DNA of 62,080 bases from Lachnospiraceae bacterium (GTDB lineage: Bacteria > Bacillota > Clostridia > Lachnospirales > Lachnospiraceae): positions 1-62,080 of the forward strand of contig JAGAQJ010000008.1 of NCBI GenBank assembly GCA_017622845.1, written 5' to 3'. The notes under the pieces were generated by a model. The model was not told where the DNA came from and did no database searches. It saw only the letters and a list, made by a program, of their open reading frames with translations. Shown piece after piece: positions 26,628 through 36,243 of the stretch. Both the position numbers and the translations under genes were made by a program. Numbering within the stretch: position 1 is the stretch's first letter; each line of letters opens with the position of its first letter.

Positions 26628-28277
26628 ATGAAAAAGAAAGCATTATCTTTACTTTTGGCATCAGCAATGGTTGTTTCATTGGCTGCATGCGGAAGCTCAG
26701 ATGATTCTGCAAGCTCATCAACACCTGCAGATACATCCGCTTCATCATCAACATCAACAGACACACAGGCAAGCAGCACTGAGGCATCAGGAGACACAGC
26801 ATCTGCAGAGAAGGCAGATTATCATGATGTACTTACCAGTCTGAATATGGTAGTTAACGGTACACTGACTGCTACGGTAGACAACGGTCAGGCTGATTTC
26901 GAGAAGCAGTGGGAAGATGCGGTTGGCATTGACCTTCAGATACAGCAGCTCGACCATTCCGGTTATGTAGACGCAGTTGGACGTCTCTTTGCCGGCGGCG
27001 ATTATCCTGATGTTATCGTTATGAGCGCTGATATGTTTAAGCAGTATGCTCCGACAGGTCTTCTGTGGGATATGGCTTCTGCATATGACAATGCAGAATT
27101 CCAGTCAAGAATGACACTCCCCGGAATCAATGAGGCATTGAAGGACAGCGAAGGTCACTTATACGGATTTGCTCCTACATATGGTAATGGATGCGTTACT
27201 TATGTGAAGAAGGCATGGTTAGACGCAGTAGGAATCAATGCTGACGATGTTAAGACCTATGATGATTACTATAATATGTTAAAGGCATTCCATGACGGCG
27301 ATCCGGATGGAAACGGCGTAAACGGCGATACATATGGTGTTGTAGCAGCAGGCTTTATCGGAAACGAGGCTCCGTATATCAACTATCTGCCGGAGTTCTG
27401 GCAGGATGCTTACCCGTCAATTTATCAGAAGGATTCAGGCGAGTGGGTTGACGGCTTCCAGGAGGATGCTACAAAGCAGGCAATCTTAAGATTACAGCAG
27501 GCATATGCTGACGGCTGCATCGACCCTGAGACATTGACAGCATCTACAAAGATTGCGCGTGAGAAGTGGTTCTCAAATGACCAGACAGGTTCTTCAGGTG
27601 TATTCACATATTGGGCAGGTTCATGGTATCAGACATTGACAGACAACCTGATTAAGAACGAAGTTGATCCTGAGCTGGTTCAGTTAGCTCCGATCGCTGA
27701 GGTTGGCGCTTACCTTAACAGAGAGGCTCCTGTATGGTGTATCATCGATGACGGCGACGGCGATAACACACGTGAGCAGGCTATCTTTGATGCATTCATC
27801 GAGACAATGATGGACGGCGGTACGGTTCAGACACTCTGGACATACGGCGCTGAGGGCGTACACTGGTCTACAGCAGCAGAGTCCTTCACAACAAACGCAG
27901 GAACAGACAACGAGAAGACTTATGAGTATGCTGAGGGCGAGTTCCATTTACTTCCTTCACCGAACGACCCGAACTCTATCTGGAAGAAGAACCATATTGA
28001 TCCTGCTCTTTCAGTATGCGAGTTGACAAACGGCTATGTAGCCCAGACAGATTTGGCAGCAGAAGGAAACAAGTTCTTTACAGAGAACTGTGTAGACGCT
28101 CCTGTTTCACCGGTATCTGAGACCTTTACAAACGAGTCCGGTACAATCTATGATGCAAAGCTTGCAGTAATCACAGCAGTTGTTGTTGAGGGCGGTGACA
28201 TTGACGCAGCAATGCAGACATACGTAGATACAGTTGGTTCTATCATTGACCAGTGCTTATCTGAGTTAAATCAGTAA
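26628..28277 (+). CDS. Oligosaccharide ABC transporter substrate-binding lipoprotein, cassette 2
   Basis: A 549-residue LplA-like protein. Lipobox VSLAACGS is followed by a Ser/Thr/Ala-rich linker to about residue 65, then the same binding fold as the cassette 1 protein, with long identical blocks (YGFAPTYGNGCVTYVKKAWL; NEAPYINYLPEFWQDAYP). The linkers differ completely while the ligand-facing body is conserved, which points to duplication with similar substrates. AGGGAGGAAAG precedes the ATG. Synonymous codons differ visibly from cassette 1 and look suited to high expression. Confidence 0.93.
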   Translation: MKKKALSLLLASAMVVSLAACGSSDDSASSSTPADTSASSSTSTDTQASSTEASGDTASAEKADYHDVLTSLNMVVNGTLTATVDNGQADFEKQWEDAVGIDLQIQQLDHSGYVDAVGRLFAGGDYPDVIVMSADMFKQYAPTGLLWDMASAYDNAEFQSRMTLPGINEALKDSEGHLYGFAPTYGNGCVTYVKKAWLDAVGINADDVKTYDDYYNMLKAFHDGDPDGNGVNGDTYGVVAAGFIGNEAPYINYLPEFWQDAYPSIYQKDSGEWVDGFQEDATKQAILRLQQAYADGCIDPETLTASTKIAREKWFSNDQTGSSGVFTYWAGSWYQTLTDNLIKNEVDPELVQLAPIAEVGAYLNREAPVWCIIDDGDGDNTREQAIFDAFIETMMDGGTVQTLWTYGAEGVHWSTAAESFTTNAGTDNEKTYEYAEGEFHLLPSPNDPNSIWKKNHIDPALSVCELTNGYVAQTDLAAEGNKFFTENCVDAPVSPVSETFTNESGTIYDAKLAVITAVVVEGGDIDAAMQTYVDTVGSIIDQCLSELNQ

Positions 28278-28306
28278 TTGAATCATATTTAAATAAAGAA
28301 TAGGCT

Positions 28307-28329
28307 GTCCTGCCCTTTGAGGGCAGGAC
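28307..28329 (+). promoter_or_regulatory. mRNA hairpin between binding protein and permease genes
   Basis: A 10-bp perfect stem, GTCCTGCCCT / AGGGCAGGAC with TTG loop, and no T-run after it. Hairpins at this position commonly stabilise the upstream message or partly terminate, giving more binding protein than permease. The role is inferred. Confidence 0.6.
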
Positions 28330-28425
28330 GCTTAGTCTGTAGACATTGTTATTTTTTACACAAAGGGGCCGTTCTATCCGGCACCTATGGCAGTGGATTA
28401 AGGAAAAGGAAAGGAAGAGAACGGT

Positions 28426-29379
28426 ATGAGCAAGAAAAAAGCAGTAATGACCTCCGGCGGCGTGGAAGTCCGCGAAAAACCGCTGAAGCTTCGTATCTGG
28501 AACAACAGAGGATATTATCTGATGTTTCTCCCGGTTGCAATATTTTTGATTCTGATTTATTACTGGCCGATGCTTGGCGTGCGCTATGCATTCTATGACT
28601 ATAAGCCTGTAGGACAGCCTACATTTGTAGGATTAAAGCATTTCCAGAAAATGTTCGAGACACAGGCTTTCTGGACGGCATTCAAGAATACGCTTGAGCT
28701 GAGTATTATCAAATTGATTATTACAAACGTTTCTGCGGTTGTAGTTTCAATCTTTTTAAATGAAATGAAAAATTTGTTTGCAAAGAAGACCTTGCAGACT
28801 ATTATATATCTGCCGCACTTTATGTCATGGGCGGTAGTTGCTTCCATCTTCAGCTTGTTCCTGTCACCATCCTCTACCGGTATGATTAACGGAATTATCT
28901 TTAATGGTGATACATCGAAGTACATCTACTTCCTTGCAAGCAAGACATGGTGGAGGCCAATCTTCTATGTAATTAATATATGGAAGGAAACAGGCTGGGG
29001 AACCATTATCTTCCTGGCAACCTTGTCAGGCATTAACCCTGAGCTTTATGAGGCAGCCGATATTGACGGAGCAACCCGTATGCAGAAGATTCGCTTCGTA
29101 ACCTTACCGGCACTTGCAAATACAATTATCACTGTATTAATTCTGAATCTTGCTAAGGTTATGAACATGTTTGAGTCCGTATTCGTACTTTACAACAATG
29201 CAGTTTACGATGTATCAGACGTTATTTCTACATATATCTATCGTCAGACATTCGCAGTTGCATTGCCGAACTATGGTTACTCAACAGCAGTTGGTCTTTT
29301 TAAGTCTTTGGTTGGATGCGTACTTGTGCTTGTATGCAACTGGGCAAGTAAGAAGACCCGTGGCCGCGGTATTGTATAG
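28426..29379 (+). CDS. ABC permease, LplB/YteP type, cassette 2
   Basis: A 317-residue six-TM permease with EAA loop ELYEAADIDGATRMQKIRF. It is very close to the cassette 1 permease (same starts and tail TRGRGIV/I). AAGGAAAGGAAG is upstream. It follows the binding-protein gene after the stem at 28307-28329. Confidence 0.92.
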   Translation: MSKKKAVMTSGGVEVREKPLKLRIWNNRGYYLMFLPVAIFLILIYYWPMLGVRYAFYDYKPVGQPTFVGLKHFQKMFETQAFWTAFKNTLELSIIKLIITNVSAVVVSIFLNEMKNLFAKKTLQTIIYLPHFMSWAVVASIFSLFLSPSSTGMINGIIFNGDTSKYIYFLASKTWWRPIFYVINIWKETGWGTIIFLATLSGINPELYEAADIDGATRMQKIRFVTLPALANTIITVLILNLAKVMNMFESVFVLYNNAVYDVSDVISTYIYRQTFAVALPNYGYSTAVGLFKSLVGCVLVLVCNWASKKTRGRGIV

Positions 29380-29390
29380 GAGGTGCGAAC

Positions 29391-30260
29391 ATGGCAAAGG
29401 AAAAGGTTAGCAAAAAGCCCAGTGAGAGAATGCACGTATTTGATGTTGTCAACTATATTGTGTTCATTCTGTTAGGATTACTTATTTTAGTTCCAATCTG
29501 GAAAGTTGTTGTAGATTCATTTACAAAAGTAGGTATTTACCAGTTCAGATTATGGCCGGCATCAGGTATGTTTACCCTTGACGGTTACAAGACCATCATT
29601 GAGACACAGGCATTGTACAGACCGTTTGTGAACTCTGTTATTACGACGCTGCTTGGTACGCTGCTTGGACTTGTGCTTTCTACCCTCGGCGGTTATGTGC
29701 TTGTTCAGTTTGAGATGCCCGGACGTAATTTATTCGGATACTTTTTACTGTTTACCATGATTTTCTCAGGCGGTATGATTCCTGAGTACCTCGTAATGAA
29801 GCAGCTGCATTTGGTAAACAGCATGTGGATACTTGTTGTCAAGCATGGTATGAATGTGTATAACTTAGTATTGATGAGAAACTTCTTCGAAGGCATTCCC
29901 GGCTCCTTATATGAGGCGGCAAGAATCGACGGCTGTTCCCCGATGGGAATCTTCTTTAAGATTGTGCTTCCGCTGTCCAAGGCAGCGCTTGCTTCTATCG
30001 GCTTGATGTTTGCCGTAACAGTATGGAATGATTACTCAACAGTTAAGATTTATATTACAGATCCTAACCAGACAAACTTCCAGTACAAGCTGAGAAACAT
30101 GATTATGGACGGCGATACGCCGACGACAGCGTATGAGGTGTCGCAGAATACATTGTTTAATGCAGGTATTATTTCGGCAATCCTTCCGTTCATGATTCTG
30201 TATCCGTTCCTGCAGAAGTACTTTGTTAAGGGTGTTAATATCGGAGCTGTTAAGGAATAA
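29391..30260 (+). CDS. ABC permease, YtcP type, cassette 2
   Basis: A 289-residue six-TM permease with loop SLYEAARIDGCSPMGIFFKI. AGGAGGTGCGAAC precedes the ATG. It has a few extra residues (GMF) near position 60 compared with its cassette 1 paralogue. It ends just before a strong terminator. Confidence 0.92.
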   Translation: MAKEKVSKKPSERMHVFDVVNYIVFILLGLLILVPIWKVVVDSFTKVGIYQFRLWPASGMFTLDGYKTIIETQALYRPFVNSVITTLLGTLLGLVLSTLGGYVLVQFEMPGRNLFGYFLLFTMIFSGGMIPEYLVMKQLHLVNSMWILVVKHGMNVYNLVLMRNFFEGIPGSLYEAARIDGCSPMGIFFKIVLPLSKAALASIGLMFAVTVWNDYSTVKIYITDPNQTNFQYKLRNMIMDGDTPTTAYEVSQNTLFNAGIISAILPFMILYPFLQKYFVKGVNIGAVKE

Positions 30261-30268
30261 AAATATTG

Positions 30269-30298
30269 AAAAATGGGAAACGTGGGTTTCCCATTTTT
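30269..30298 (+). terminator. Intrinsic terminator after cassette 2
   Basis: A 13-bp perfect stem AAAAATGGGAAAC / GTTTCCCATTTTT with GTGG loop, the T-run forming part of the stem. It lies 9 bp after the permease stop. Confidence 0.85.
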
Positions 30299-30380
30299 CG
30301 TTCACTCTGCTTGGAAGGAGAGTGGACAGTAATGTGAACAGAACAATTACAAGATTTCATAAGGAAGAGGAGGAGGAAGC

Positions 30381-31091
30381 ATGGGAGTGGAAACTACCGG
30401 AATTTTTTGGGCTGCGGACTCAACAGTACAGACAAATGATATCACAACCTATCCTCAGACAGGCATTGGACAGGTGTTTTCGCTGTATACAAAAGAACAT
30501 GTGCGGATTTTCAATCATGCCAAAAATGGCAGAAGCACAAAAAGCTTTATGGATGAGGGAAGGCTTGCTGCGATTGACGAACGAATTGGAGAGGGAGACT
30601 TTTTGTTTATCCAGTTCGGACACAATGATGAAAAGAGCGAGGACCCGACACGCTATACGGAGCCGTTTTCAACTTATATGGAGAATCTGGAGGCTTTTAT
30701 CGCAGTGGCAAGAAACCACAAGGCAAATCCGGTGCTGATTACGCCTCTGGAGCGCCGGTGCTTTGTTGATGACAAGCATCTGGGCATGGGGGCGCATTCT
30801 GATTATGTGGCGGCGATGAAGCAGACCGCGGAGAAGAATAAGGTGCCTCTGGTTGACCTGTACAGCATGAGCCGTGCTGAATTGAAGAAAGCAGGTGAGC
30901 CGGAAAGCCGCAGGTGGTACATGTACTTTGACGGGAATCTCTACAAGAATTATCCTGAAGGGAAAAAGGACAATACGCATCTGAGGTATGAAGGGGCCGT
31001 TCTGTATGCAGGGCTGATTGCCAGAGGGCTTGGCGAGCTGGGAGGCATCTATCGGGAGCTTCTCGTGGAGGATATTGAGCAATATATATAA
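30381..31091 (+). CDS. SGNH hydrolase, rhamnogalacturonan acetylesterase-like
   Basis: A 236-residue GDSL/SGNH esterase: block I AADSTVQT (Ser nucleophile), block II NHAKNGRSTKSF (Gly), block III IQFGHNDEK (Asn) and block V DNTHLRYEGA (Asp and His). The DSTV and GRSTKSF spellings are those of RhgT-type enzymes, which deacetylate rhamnogalacturonan I. There is no signal peptide, so it would act on imported oligosaccharides. AGGAGGAAGC precedes the ATG. Its position after two LplABC-like cassettes suggests pectin use. Confidence 0.82.
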   Translation: MGVETTGIFWAADSTVQTNDITTYPQTGIGQVFSLYTKEHVRIFNHAKNGRSTKSFMDEGRLAAIDERIGEGDFLFIQFGHNDEKSEDPTRYTEPFSTYMENLEAFIAVARNHKANPVLITPLERRCFVDDKHLGMGAHSDYVAAMKQTAEKNKVPLVDLYSMSRAELKKAGEPESRRWYMYFDGNLYKNYPEGKKDNTHLRYEGAVLYAGLIARGLGELGGIYRELLVEDIEQYI

Positions 31092-31159
31092 TTGGAAGCA
31101 GCGTGATGATTCTGAATTGTTTCTAAATTTAAGTAAATTTTCTTATATTTTCTTGATTT

Positions 31160-31188
31160 TTGACGAATCACGTAGTATTCTGTAAAAT
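31160..31188 (+). promoter_or_regulatory. Promoter of the chemoreceptor gene
   Basis: TTGACG (31160-31165), 17 bp, TAAAAT (31183-31188). It looks like a sigma-A rather than a flagellar sigma-D promoter; no GCCGATAA was found. Confidence 0.55.
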
Positions 31189-31294
31189 GTAAGGGCAGAA
31201 GAATTACAAAAGCCCTTTTGTGCATATAGATGATAGGAGAAACTAAAAAGGCATAGTATGTGTTAAAGGAATCTAATGTAAAGGGGAAATGATT

Positions 31295-32596
31295 ATGTCA
31301 AATGAAGAGATATTTAAAAATAAGAAGATTAGGAGCAAGGTATATGAGACATTTGCGCTGATTATCGGCATGTATCTGGGAAGCGTGATATTTGCGAGTA
31401 TCATGCTGATGATAATGCGTTTTATTCCGGCGGAATACGAGCTGTATGTGGAAATTACATCGATCGTGCTTCTGCTGCTCGTTGCTGTTTTCTGCGTGCG
31501 GGTTACGTTAAAAAGAGGAAAGATGCTGATCAAATACATAGCAGAACCGGTTGCGGAGCTGAGTAAGGTTGCAGACCATATTTCAAATGGTAAGTTTGAT
31601 GATGAGATTACCTATCAGTCAGAGGATGAGATCGGCATGCTGGCGAAGGACTTCCGGAAAACAGGGTCTACATTGAACAAGATTATTACTGACTTGAGCA
31701 ATATCCTGGAGGAGTTTGCAAAAGGAAATTATACGGTTCATTCCGGCTGCAAGGAAGCTTATGTAGGTGAATTTCAGAATGTGATGGAGAAGCTGATGGC
31801 TACAGTTACCAATGTCAGCACTACGCTTCATATGATCCGCCAGGCTTCTGATGAGGTGGCAGCAGGGGCAGGACAGCTTGCCGTCAGCTCGCAGGATTTG
31901 GCAAAGGGTGCGGAGGAACAGTCTTCAGCAGTGGAAAGTCTGGCAGCAAGCGTGACACAGGTTGCAGAACAGGTTATTGCAAACAGCGCTTCTACGGACA
32001 TCGTACATGACAAGGCAAAGGAGGTAGGCGCAGAGGCAAACATCAGCCAGCATAAGATGGGAGAGCTGATGGAGGCAATGGAGCGTATCTCTGAGACTTC
32101 ACAGGAGTTAGAGAAGGTAATTGTAGAGATTGAGAGCATTGCATCACAGACAAATCTCCTGTCGCTGAATGCATCAATCGAGGCTGCAAGAGCCGGAGAA
32201 GCAGGAAAAGGCTTTGCCGTTGTTGCGGAGCAGATCAGAGTGCTTGCGGAAAGCAGTGCGGAATCTGCGGAAACCTCTAAGCATTTGCTGGAGGCAAACC
32301 GTGTGGAAGTTACACATGGTGATGAAGTAACAAAAGAAACAGTAGACTCTCTGAATAAGGTTTTGGCGGAGCTGGATCATATTATCGGCGAGGTTGCCAA
32401 TATCCGGACGGCATCTGACCATCAGGCTGTTTCTGTCAAACAGATTGAGGCTGGAGTGAAGCAGATTAGTGATGTTATTCAGAGCAATTCCGCTGCATCA
32501 CAGCAGGCATCTGCGACAAGCGAAGAATTATCTGCAGAGGCGGATTCCCTCGATACACTGGTGGGAAAATTCAAGCTGCGTGATATAGAAAAATAG
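31295..32596 (+). CDS. Methyl-accepting chemotaxis protein without external sensor domain
   Basis: A 433-residue chemoreceptor. Two TM helices (about 15-40 and 48-70) are separated by only about ten residues, so there is no ligand domain outside. A HAMP domain follows ([20 protein letters not shown]), then a second HAMP-like helix pair (about 125-165), then a short signalling domain with the hairpin tip [20 protein letters not shown]. No CheR/CheB pentapeptide tail is seen. The ATG at 31295 is 8 bp from AAGGGG; the ATG at 31289 is only 2 bp away. Confidence 0.9.
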   Translation: MSNEEIFKNKKIRSKVYETFALIIGMYLGSVIFASIMLMIMRFIPAEYELYVEITSIVLLLLVAVFCVRVTLKRGKMLIKYIAEPVAELSKVADHISNGKFDDEITYQSEDEIGMLAKDFRKTGSTLNKIITDLSNILEEFAKGNYTVHSGCKEAYVGEFQNVMEKLMATVTNVSTTLHMIRQASDEVAAGAGQLAVSSQDLAKGAEEQSSAVESLAASVTQVAEQVIANSASTDIVHDKAKEVGAEANISQHKMGELMEAMERISETSQELEKVIVEIESIASQTNLLSLNASIEAARAGEAGKGFAVVAEQIRVLAESSAESAETSKHLLEANRVEVTHGDEVTKETVDSLNKVLAELDHIIGEVANIRTASDHQAVSVKQIEAGVKQISDVIQSNSAASQQASATSEELSAEADSLDTLVGKFKLRDIEK

Positions 32597-32630
32597 AACG
32601 ATAGCATAAGTGGACTTTTGAGTGTACATG

Positions 32631-32671
32631 AAAAAGTACCCGCTCCGTTTTGAAGGGAGTGGGTACTTTTT
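32631..32671 (+). terminator. Intrinsic terminator after the chemoreceptor
   Basis: The stem AAAAGTACCCGCTCC / GGAGTGGGTACTTTT (one G-U pair) is followed by a T. It is 35 bp past the stop. Confidence 0.85.
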
Positions 32672-32731
32672 GGCGTTAGTCAGTGATGATGTTTTCAACT
32701 GGTATTAACTCCGATAATGGTTTAGATATAG

Positions 32732-32783
32732 TTGCAATGGATTGTCAGGCGTGGTATGATACAATTAGTTAGTTAGAACTAAC
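32732..32783 (+). promoter_or_regulatory. Promoter and overlapping operator of the ZIP transporter
   Basis: TTGCAA (32732-32737), 17 bp, TATGAT (32755-32760) with an extended -10 TG. The start site would be near 32767. A perfect palindrome, GTTAGTT-AG-AACTAAC, covers 32768-32783, exactly where a repressor would block transcription. Its TTAG...CTAA character resembles DtxR-family (iron/manganese) boxes. The regulator identity is inferred. Confidence 0.6.
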
Positions 32784-32872
32784 AAATATTGCAGACGTGA
32801 GATTCCATGGATATATGGTTAACACGAGACTCAAAAGCATAATATATAAGGATGTAAAAGGAGGGATACAGC

Positions 32873-33655
32873 ATGGATATCAGCCTTGTAGCGGGGGTAA
32901 TGATTCCCTTTACGGGAACTATGCTTGGCTCAGCTATGGTATTTTTTATGAGAAACCAGATTAACAGGCAGCTTGAGAAATTACTGCTGGGATTTGCAGC
33001 AGGAGTTATGGTCGCGGCGTCAGTATGGTCGCTTTTGATGCCGTCGATTGAGATGGCATCGGAACAGGATAAGATTGCGTGGGTGCCGGCGGCTGTGGGA
33101 TTTATCCTGGGAATGGCATTTTTGCTGCTGCTGGACAGTGTCATACCGCATCTGCATCTGGACACGGATAAGCCGGAGGGATTAAAGACAAGGGCCAAGA
33201 AAACAACGATGATGGTGTTTGCAGTGACGCTTCATAATATACCGGAAGGAATGGCGGTAGGAGTTACATTTGCGGGCGCGCTCTTGGGAAATGCACAGAT
33301 TACGATGGCTGGAGCCTTCACGCTGGCGCTCGGCATTGCGATACAGAATTTTCCCGAGGGGGCAATTATCTCCATGCCGCTTCGGAGCGCAGGAGCCTCT
33401 AAGAGAAAAGCATTTGTGTACGGCGCGCTTTCCGGACTTGTAGAGCCGATAGGAGCGCTGCTGACGATTTGGCTGGCGCAGCTTATCGTACCGCTGCTTC
33501 CATACTTTTTATCCTTTGCGGCAGGCGCTATGATTTATGTAGTGGTCGAGGAGCTGATACCGGAATCGCAGGCAGGAGAACATACCAATATCGGAACCAT
33601 CGGAGTTGCAGTCGGATTTGTGGTTATGATGGTGCTTGATGTAGCGCTTGGATGA
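32873..33655 (+). CDS. ZIP-family divalent metal transporter
   Basis: A 260-residue protein with about eight TM helices. The metal-binding helices carry LHNIPEGMAVGV and QNFPEGAIISMP, the ZIP hallmark. A short His-bearing loop (VIPHLHLDTDKPEG) lies between TM3 and TM4. It likely imports Zn, Fe or Mn. AAGGAGGGATACAGC precedes the ATG, and the gene has its own promoter and terminator. Confidence 0.92.
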   Translation: MDISLVAGVMIPFTGTMLGSAMVFFMRNQINRQLEKLLLGFAAGVMVAASVWSLLMPSIEMASEQDKIAWVPAAVGFILGMAFLLLLDSVIPHLHLDTDKPEGLKTRAKKTTMMVFAVTLHNIPEGMAVGVTFAGALLGNAQITMAGAFTLALGIAIQNFPEGAIISMPLRSAGASKRKAFVYGALSGLVEPIGALLTIWLAQLIVPLLPYFLSFAAGAMIYVVVEELIPESQAGEHTNIGTIGVAVGFVVMMVLDVALG

Positions 33656-33671
33656 CAGGTAAGTCACATAC

Positions 33672-33710
33672 AAAAAGGTCAAAACCCGTTGATAAGGTTT
33701 TGGCCTTTTT
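33672..33710 (+). terminator. Intrinsic terminator after the ZIP gene
   Basis: The 15-bp stem AAAAAGGTCAAAACC / GGTTTTGGCCTTTTT (one G-U) has a 9-nt loop. It ends in five T. Confidence 0.88.
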
Positions 33711-33855
33711 GCATGTGATTTTTAGGAAAAGCTTCTTTTTTTAGTTTATTTAAGGACTTTTTAATAATTTCCCCTTTATAATAACCACAGAAACGAAACA
33801 TCATGCAAGGTGATTGTGTATTTACCAATGCAGGAAAACAAGGAAGGAAAAAGTT

Positions 33856-36228
33856 ATGTGGTTTGAGATTTTGAAAAAAGATTTGGTGAAGCAAAAAGGT
33901 GTCAATATCATTTTATTTTTGTTTATCACCCTGTCCACCGTATTTCTGGCAAGCAGTGTCAGCAATATCCGTTTGGTGGCAAACGGCGTTGGCAATTATA
34001 TGGAACGTGCCAATGTCAGTGATGTAATGGTAGTCCTTGGAAGCGAGGAGGAAAAGGAGCAGTTTGAGGACTGGCTGAAAAGCCGTGGGGAGGTCACGGA
34101 ATACGCCTATGAACAGCTATGTGAGGTTAAGGCAGATCATGTGACCGCAGGCAGAGACAATGAGAGTATCAAGGCAGAGGGAGTTACGCTCTATCTGGGA
34201 TACACAGGCGGTCAGTACGCAAAACCGCTGGATTATGAGGGAAAAGAATTGATGCTCAAAGAGGGTGAGGTGGCATTGCCTCCGGGACTGCTTGAGAAAA
34301 ACGGACTTCAGATAGGAGATAAGCTTCAATTTCATATAGACAATGAGATATATTCCTATACCATTGCGGCACAGAGCAAGGATATTATGTATGGAAATGA
34401 AATGTCGGGAATGAGCCGCTTTGTTTTTGACAAAAGCGATTATGATAAAATGACGACAGGCAGTGAGAACATTAAGATCGGAATTTATGGCTTTAATACC
34501 ACGAACCGGGAAATGACACTTGATGCGATGAATCGTCAGGGCTTTGAGTACATCATGTCTACATTTGACAGGGATATTTATCCCCTGCTGTACGTGTTTG
34601 ATATGATTGTCGCGGCGCTTCTGATTGTGATTGGCATCTGCCTGATACTGATTTCTCTGATGATACTGCGTTTTTCACTCATCTTTACGATGGAAGAGAA
34701 TTATCGGGAAATCGGCGTTATGAAAGCGATAGGAATGCGCAATTTTTCCATACGGAAAATCTATGTCATCAAATACCTTGCACTGGTAGCAGCAGGCGCA
34801 CTGATTGGATTTTTTGCAAGTATTCCGGCAGGAAACATGATGATGGAAAGCGTCAGCAAAAATATGGTATTGGGAGACACTACAGATACCTTGGGTATCA
34901 ATCTAATCTGCAGCGCTGCAATTGTGGTGTTTGTGACAGGAATGTGCATTTTGTTTACCGGAAAGCTGAAAAAAGTTTCAGCAATTGAAGCGATACGAAA
35001 CGGCGGGAACGGAGAGCGTTATCACAAAAGAAAAGGGTTGAAGCTCTACAATAAAAAATGGATGGGAACAGTTTCTTTCCTCGGGCTGAACGATATTCTC
35101 TGCAACAAAAAGCGGTATCTCGTACTGTTCCTGACCTTTTGCATCAGTTTTGTCTTAATCACCGTACCGCTCAATACCCTGACAACGATGGAGAGCGATG
35201 AAATGGCTGCGAAGTTTAACTTAGACCCCAAGGCAGCAGTTTATATGGAAACAATCGAAGCAAAGGGAGATTCCCCATACCACAATACAAAGGATTTGGA
35301 GCGCGCACTGCGGCGTGTGGAACGGGAAATGGCAGAAAAAGGATATGAGGCAAAGCTGAGTGTGGGTGCACTGTTTTTTATGGAATTTATCGTAAATGAT
35401 GATGGAAAAACTGTGAAATATTTGACAAACTATCCTATTGGAACGGACGGGAGCTACTGTGAATACGAAGAAGGAGAGGCGCCAAAGTTAGAAAATGAAG
35501 TGGCCTTTTCGAAAAAGGTGATGGAAGCAAATCATCTGCATATCGGTGATACGGTGCTGGCAAGGCTGGGCGGAAAAGAACAGCTCCTTATGATATCAGG
35601 GTATTACAGTGATTACATGCAGCTTGGAGAAAGCGCCAGACTCAATCCTGCCATTGATATGAGTGATGAGATTGCAAACGGTTATTGGAAGCCGATAGTG
35701 GAGATGGAGACAGACTTGACACAGCAGGAGTTGTCCAAACAACTGGAAAAGGAATTTCCGCAATATGACTGGGTGACGGCACAGGAGGTCGTGGATGCAA
35801 ACGTCGGCTCAGTTAAGGATACGATGCGCGCCATGCAGCTTCCGATGACAATGATGCTTTGCATCCTCATTATGTTGATTTCGCTGCTGATGATGAAGCT
35901 GTTTATTGTAAGGGAAAAAGGGCAGCTTGCCATGCTCAAAAGCATAGGCTGGCGCAACAGTTCCATTCGGAGCTGGCTGGTGATGCGGATGGTATGGGTT
36001 GTCATATTATCCATGATATTTGCGGTTCCATTGTCCATGCTGTGCAATCGGTTTGTCCTGAGAACGATTTTTGCAATTATGGGTGCAGAGCTTCAGATAC
36101 AGGTCGAACCCTTGAAAGCGTATCTGCTTTACCCGGCTGTACTGCTTGTGGGTATCATTATGGCAACAGTTTTTGCGACCGGAAGTGTGAAGAAAATAAC
36201 AACGAGTGATATGAAGATTGCGGAGTAA
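33856..36228 (+). CDS. FtsX-like ABC transporter permease (Bce-like module)
   Basis: A 790-residue permease. TM1 (about 15-35) is followed by a MacB-like external domain to about 240, three TM (first FtsX block, about 245-360), a short cytoplasmic link, TM5 (about 420), a second external domain of about 200 residues and a last FtsX block (about 665-785). AAGGAAGGAAA fixes the ATG at 33856. This 4+4 TM layout with two external domains differs from the ten-TM BceB. With the ATPase and two-component genes downstream it likely senses or removes a peptide or lipid-active compound at the membrane. Confidence 0.85.
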   Translation: MWFEILKKDLVKQKGVNIILFLFITLSTVFLASSVSNIRLVANGVGNYMERANVSDVMVVLGSEEEKEQFEDWLKSRGEVTEYAYEQLCEVKADHVTAGRDNESIKAEGVTLYLGYTGGQYAKPLDYEGKELMLKEGEVALPPGLLEKNGLQIGDKLQFHIDNEIYSYTIAAQSKDIMYGNEMSGMSRFVFDKSDYDKMTTGSENIKIGIYGFNTTNREMTLDAMNRQGFEYIMSTFDRDIYPLLYVFDMIVAALLIVIGICLILISLMILRFSLIFTMEENYREIGVMKAIGMRNFSIRKIYVIKYLALVAAGALIGFFASIPAGNMMMESVSKNMVLGDTTDTLGINLICSAAIVVFVTGMCILFTGKLKKVSAIEAIRNGGNGERYHKRKGLKLYNKKWMGTVSFLGLNDILCNKKRYLVLFLTFCISFVLITVPLNTLTTMESDEMAAKFNLDPKAAVYMETIEAKGDSPYHNTKDLERALRRVEREMAEKGYEAKLSVGALFFMEFIVNDDGKTVKYLTNYPIGTDGSYCEYEEGEAPKLENEVAFSKKVMEANHLHIGDTVLARLGGKEQLLMISGYYSDYMQLGESARLNPAIDMSDEIANGYWKPIVEMETDLTQQELSKQLEKEFPQYDWVTAQEVVDANVGSVKDTMRAMQLPMTMMLCILIMLISLLMMKLFIVREKGQLAMLKSIGWRNSSIRSWLVMRMVWVVILSMIFAVPLSMLCNRFVLRTIFAIMGAELQIQVEPLKAYLLYPAVLLVGIIMATVFATGSVKKITTSDMKIAE

Positions 36229-36243
36229 GAAAAGGAGAAAAAC

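Noticed and set aside
30223-30738. Plus-strand frame overlapping the permease end and the esterase start
   Set aside because: It crosses a strong terminator and runs out of frame through the SGNH hydrolase, which has a good ribosome site and all catalytic blocks.
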